Below the pieces are notes generated by a model. That model worked only from the letters and a program-made list of their open reading frames with translations, searched no databases and was not told the origin of the DNA. A program made the position numbers and the translations under genes. Below, piece by piece: positions 63,777 to 64,000 of a DNA stretch of 64,000 bases. The stretch's first letter is position 1. Each line of letters starts with the position of its first letter. The stretch is from NCBI RefSeq assembly GCF_020176695.1, contig NZ_JAIWIA010000036.1:96569-160568 (forward strand), in the 5' to 3' direction. Source of the stretch: Massilia sp. MS-15 (GTDB lineage Bacteria > Pseudomonadota > Gammaproteobacteria > Burkholderiales > Burkholderiaceae_D).

Positions 63777-64000
63777 GATGTATCCCTCGTAAAAATGTAG
63801 ACCAACGCGATTAGACCGTTACCCGACTATCACCACATTCTTCCTCGAATCCGCTCTGCACGGCGCGAGGAGACGAGAGTTGCCTGCGCTATCTCAAGAT
63901 TAAATTTTGTTTCTTGCCAGGATCACATTCGCAATGATGTGACCCATAGCCAGCACAAAAAGTTCACTGTAGCGCGGGCCTTGTGTCGTCGCTGCGTGAG

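Overview
The window is a high-GC chromosomal segment with dense, mostly intact genes and no phage, plasmid or CRISPR signature. It most likely comes from a betaproteobacterium of the Burkholderiales, probably Oxalobacteraceae (Massilia/Telluria-like). This rests on a glucokinase fused to an RpiR-type regulator (a Burkholderiales arrangement), a phasin, carbohydrate-type TonB-dependent receptors, and GC-rich codon use with long antisense shadow frames. The taxonomic call is inference, because no rRNA is present.

1-17.4 kb is an alpha-glucan (maltodextrin/starch) utilisation region. It holds the 3' part of a pullulanase (+), then a minus-strand run of sugar MFS permease, phosphoglucomutase, alpha-amylase and glucokinase-RpiR, followed by a TonB-like energy transducer with a long pentapeptide repeat. 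An exported esterase diverges from the permease behind a TTGACA-N17-TATTTT promoter. A DEAD-box helicase separates this block from a large TonB-dependent receptor of the carbohydrate type, which has its own strong terminator. The likely flow is uptake through the receptor powered by a TonB protein, periplasmic hydrolysis, MFS import, then entry to glycolysis through Pgm and Glk.

17.4-30.2 kb is mixed. It contains a complete IS1595-family element with a perfect 8-bp target duplication, a YegS/DAG-kinase-like lipid kinase, two overlapping GNAT acetyltransferases, a CodA-like deaminase whose specificity residue is Cys instead of Asp, a phasin, a heterodimeric MdlA/MdlB-type ABC exporter, a DUF2243 membrane protein, and an ABC-2 ATPase/permease pair.

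30.4-42.2 kb begins with a TPR-GGDEF diguanylate cyclase and a small lipoprotein. The most unusual part follows: a tight five-gene minus-strand operon (40938 to 32928). It encodes a zinc-ribbon/propeller-like protein, an exported membrane-anchored vWA-like protein, a three-helix membrane protein, a 1218-residue tubulin/FtsZ-like protein with a C-terminal GYF_2-like domain, and a zinc-ribbon/single-TM protein. It resembles the FtsZ-like/vWA membrane-remodelling systems proposed from comparative genomics and is functionally uncharacterised as far as I know. An M29-aminopeptidase-like gene diverges from it.

42.2-49.7 kb has a MerR regulator with its operator facing a small membrane-protein gene, a PhyH dioxygenase, an ECF sigma/anti-sigma pair, and a divergent DUF4331, lipoprotein, TPR, HupE/UreJ cluster.

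49.8-57.3 kb is a periplasmic peptidase/outer-membrane receptor cluster: two tandem M1 metallopeptidases with near-identical C-terminal halves, a DUF6702 protein and a second TonB-dependent receptor with a His-bearing plug. The window ends with a PF10014-type dioxygenase, an RND efflux adaptor/pump pair and a serine-rich DUF883-like membrane protein. Three copies of a REP-like hairpin (GTGGGCGG...CCGCCCAC) lie in intergenic gaps. I saw no tRNA or rRNA.
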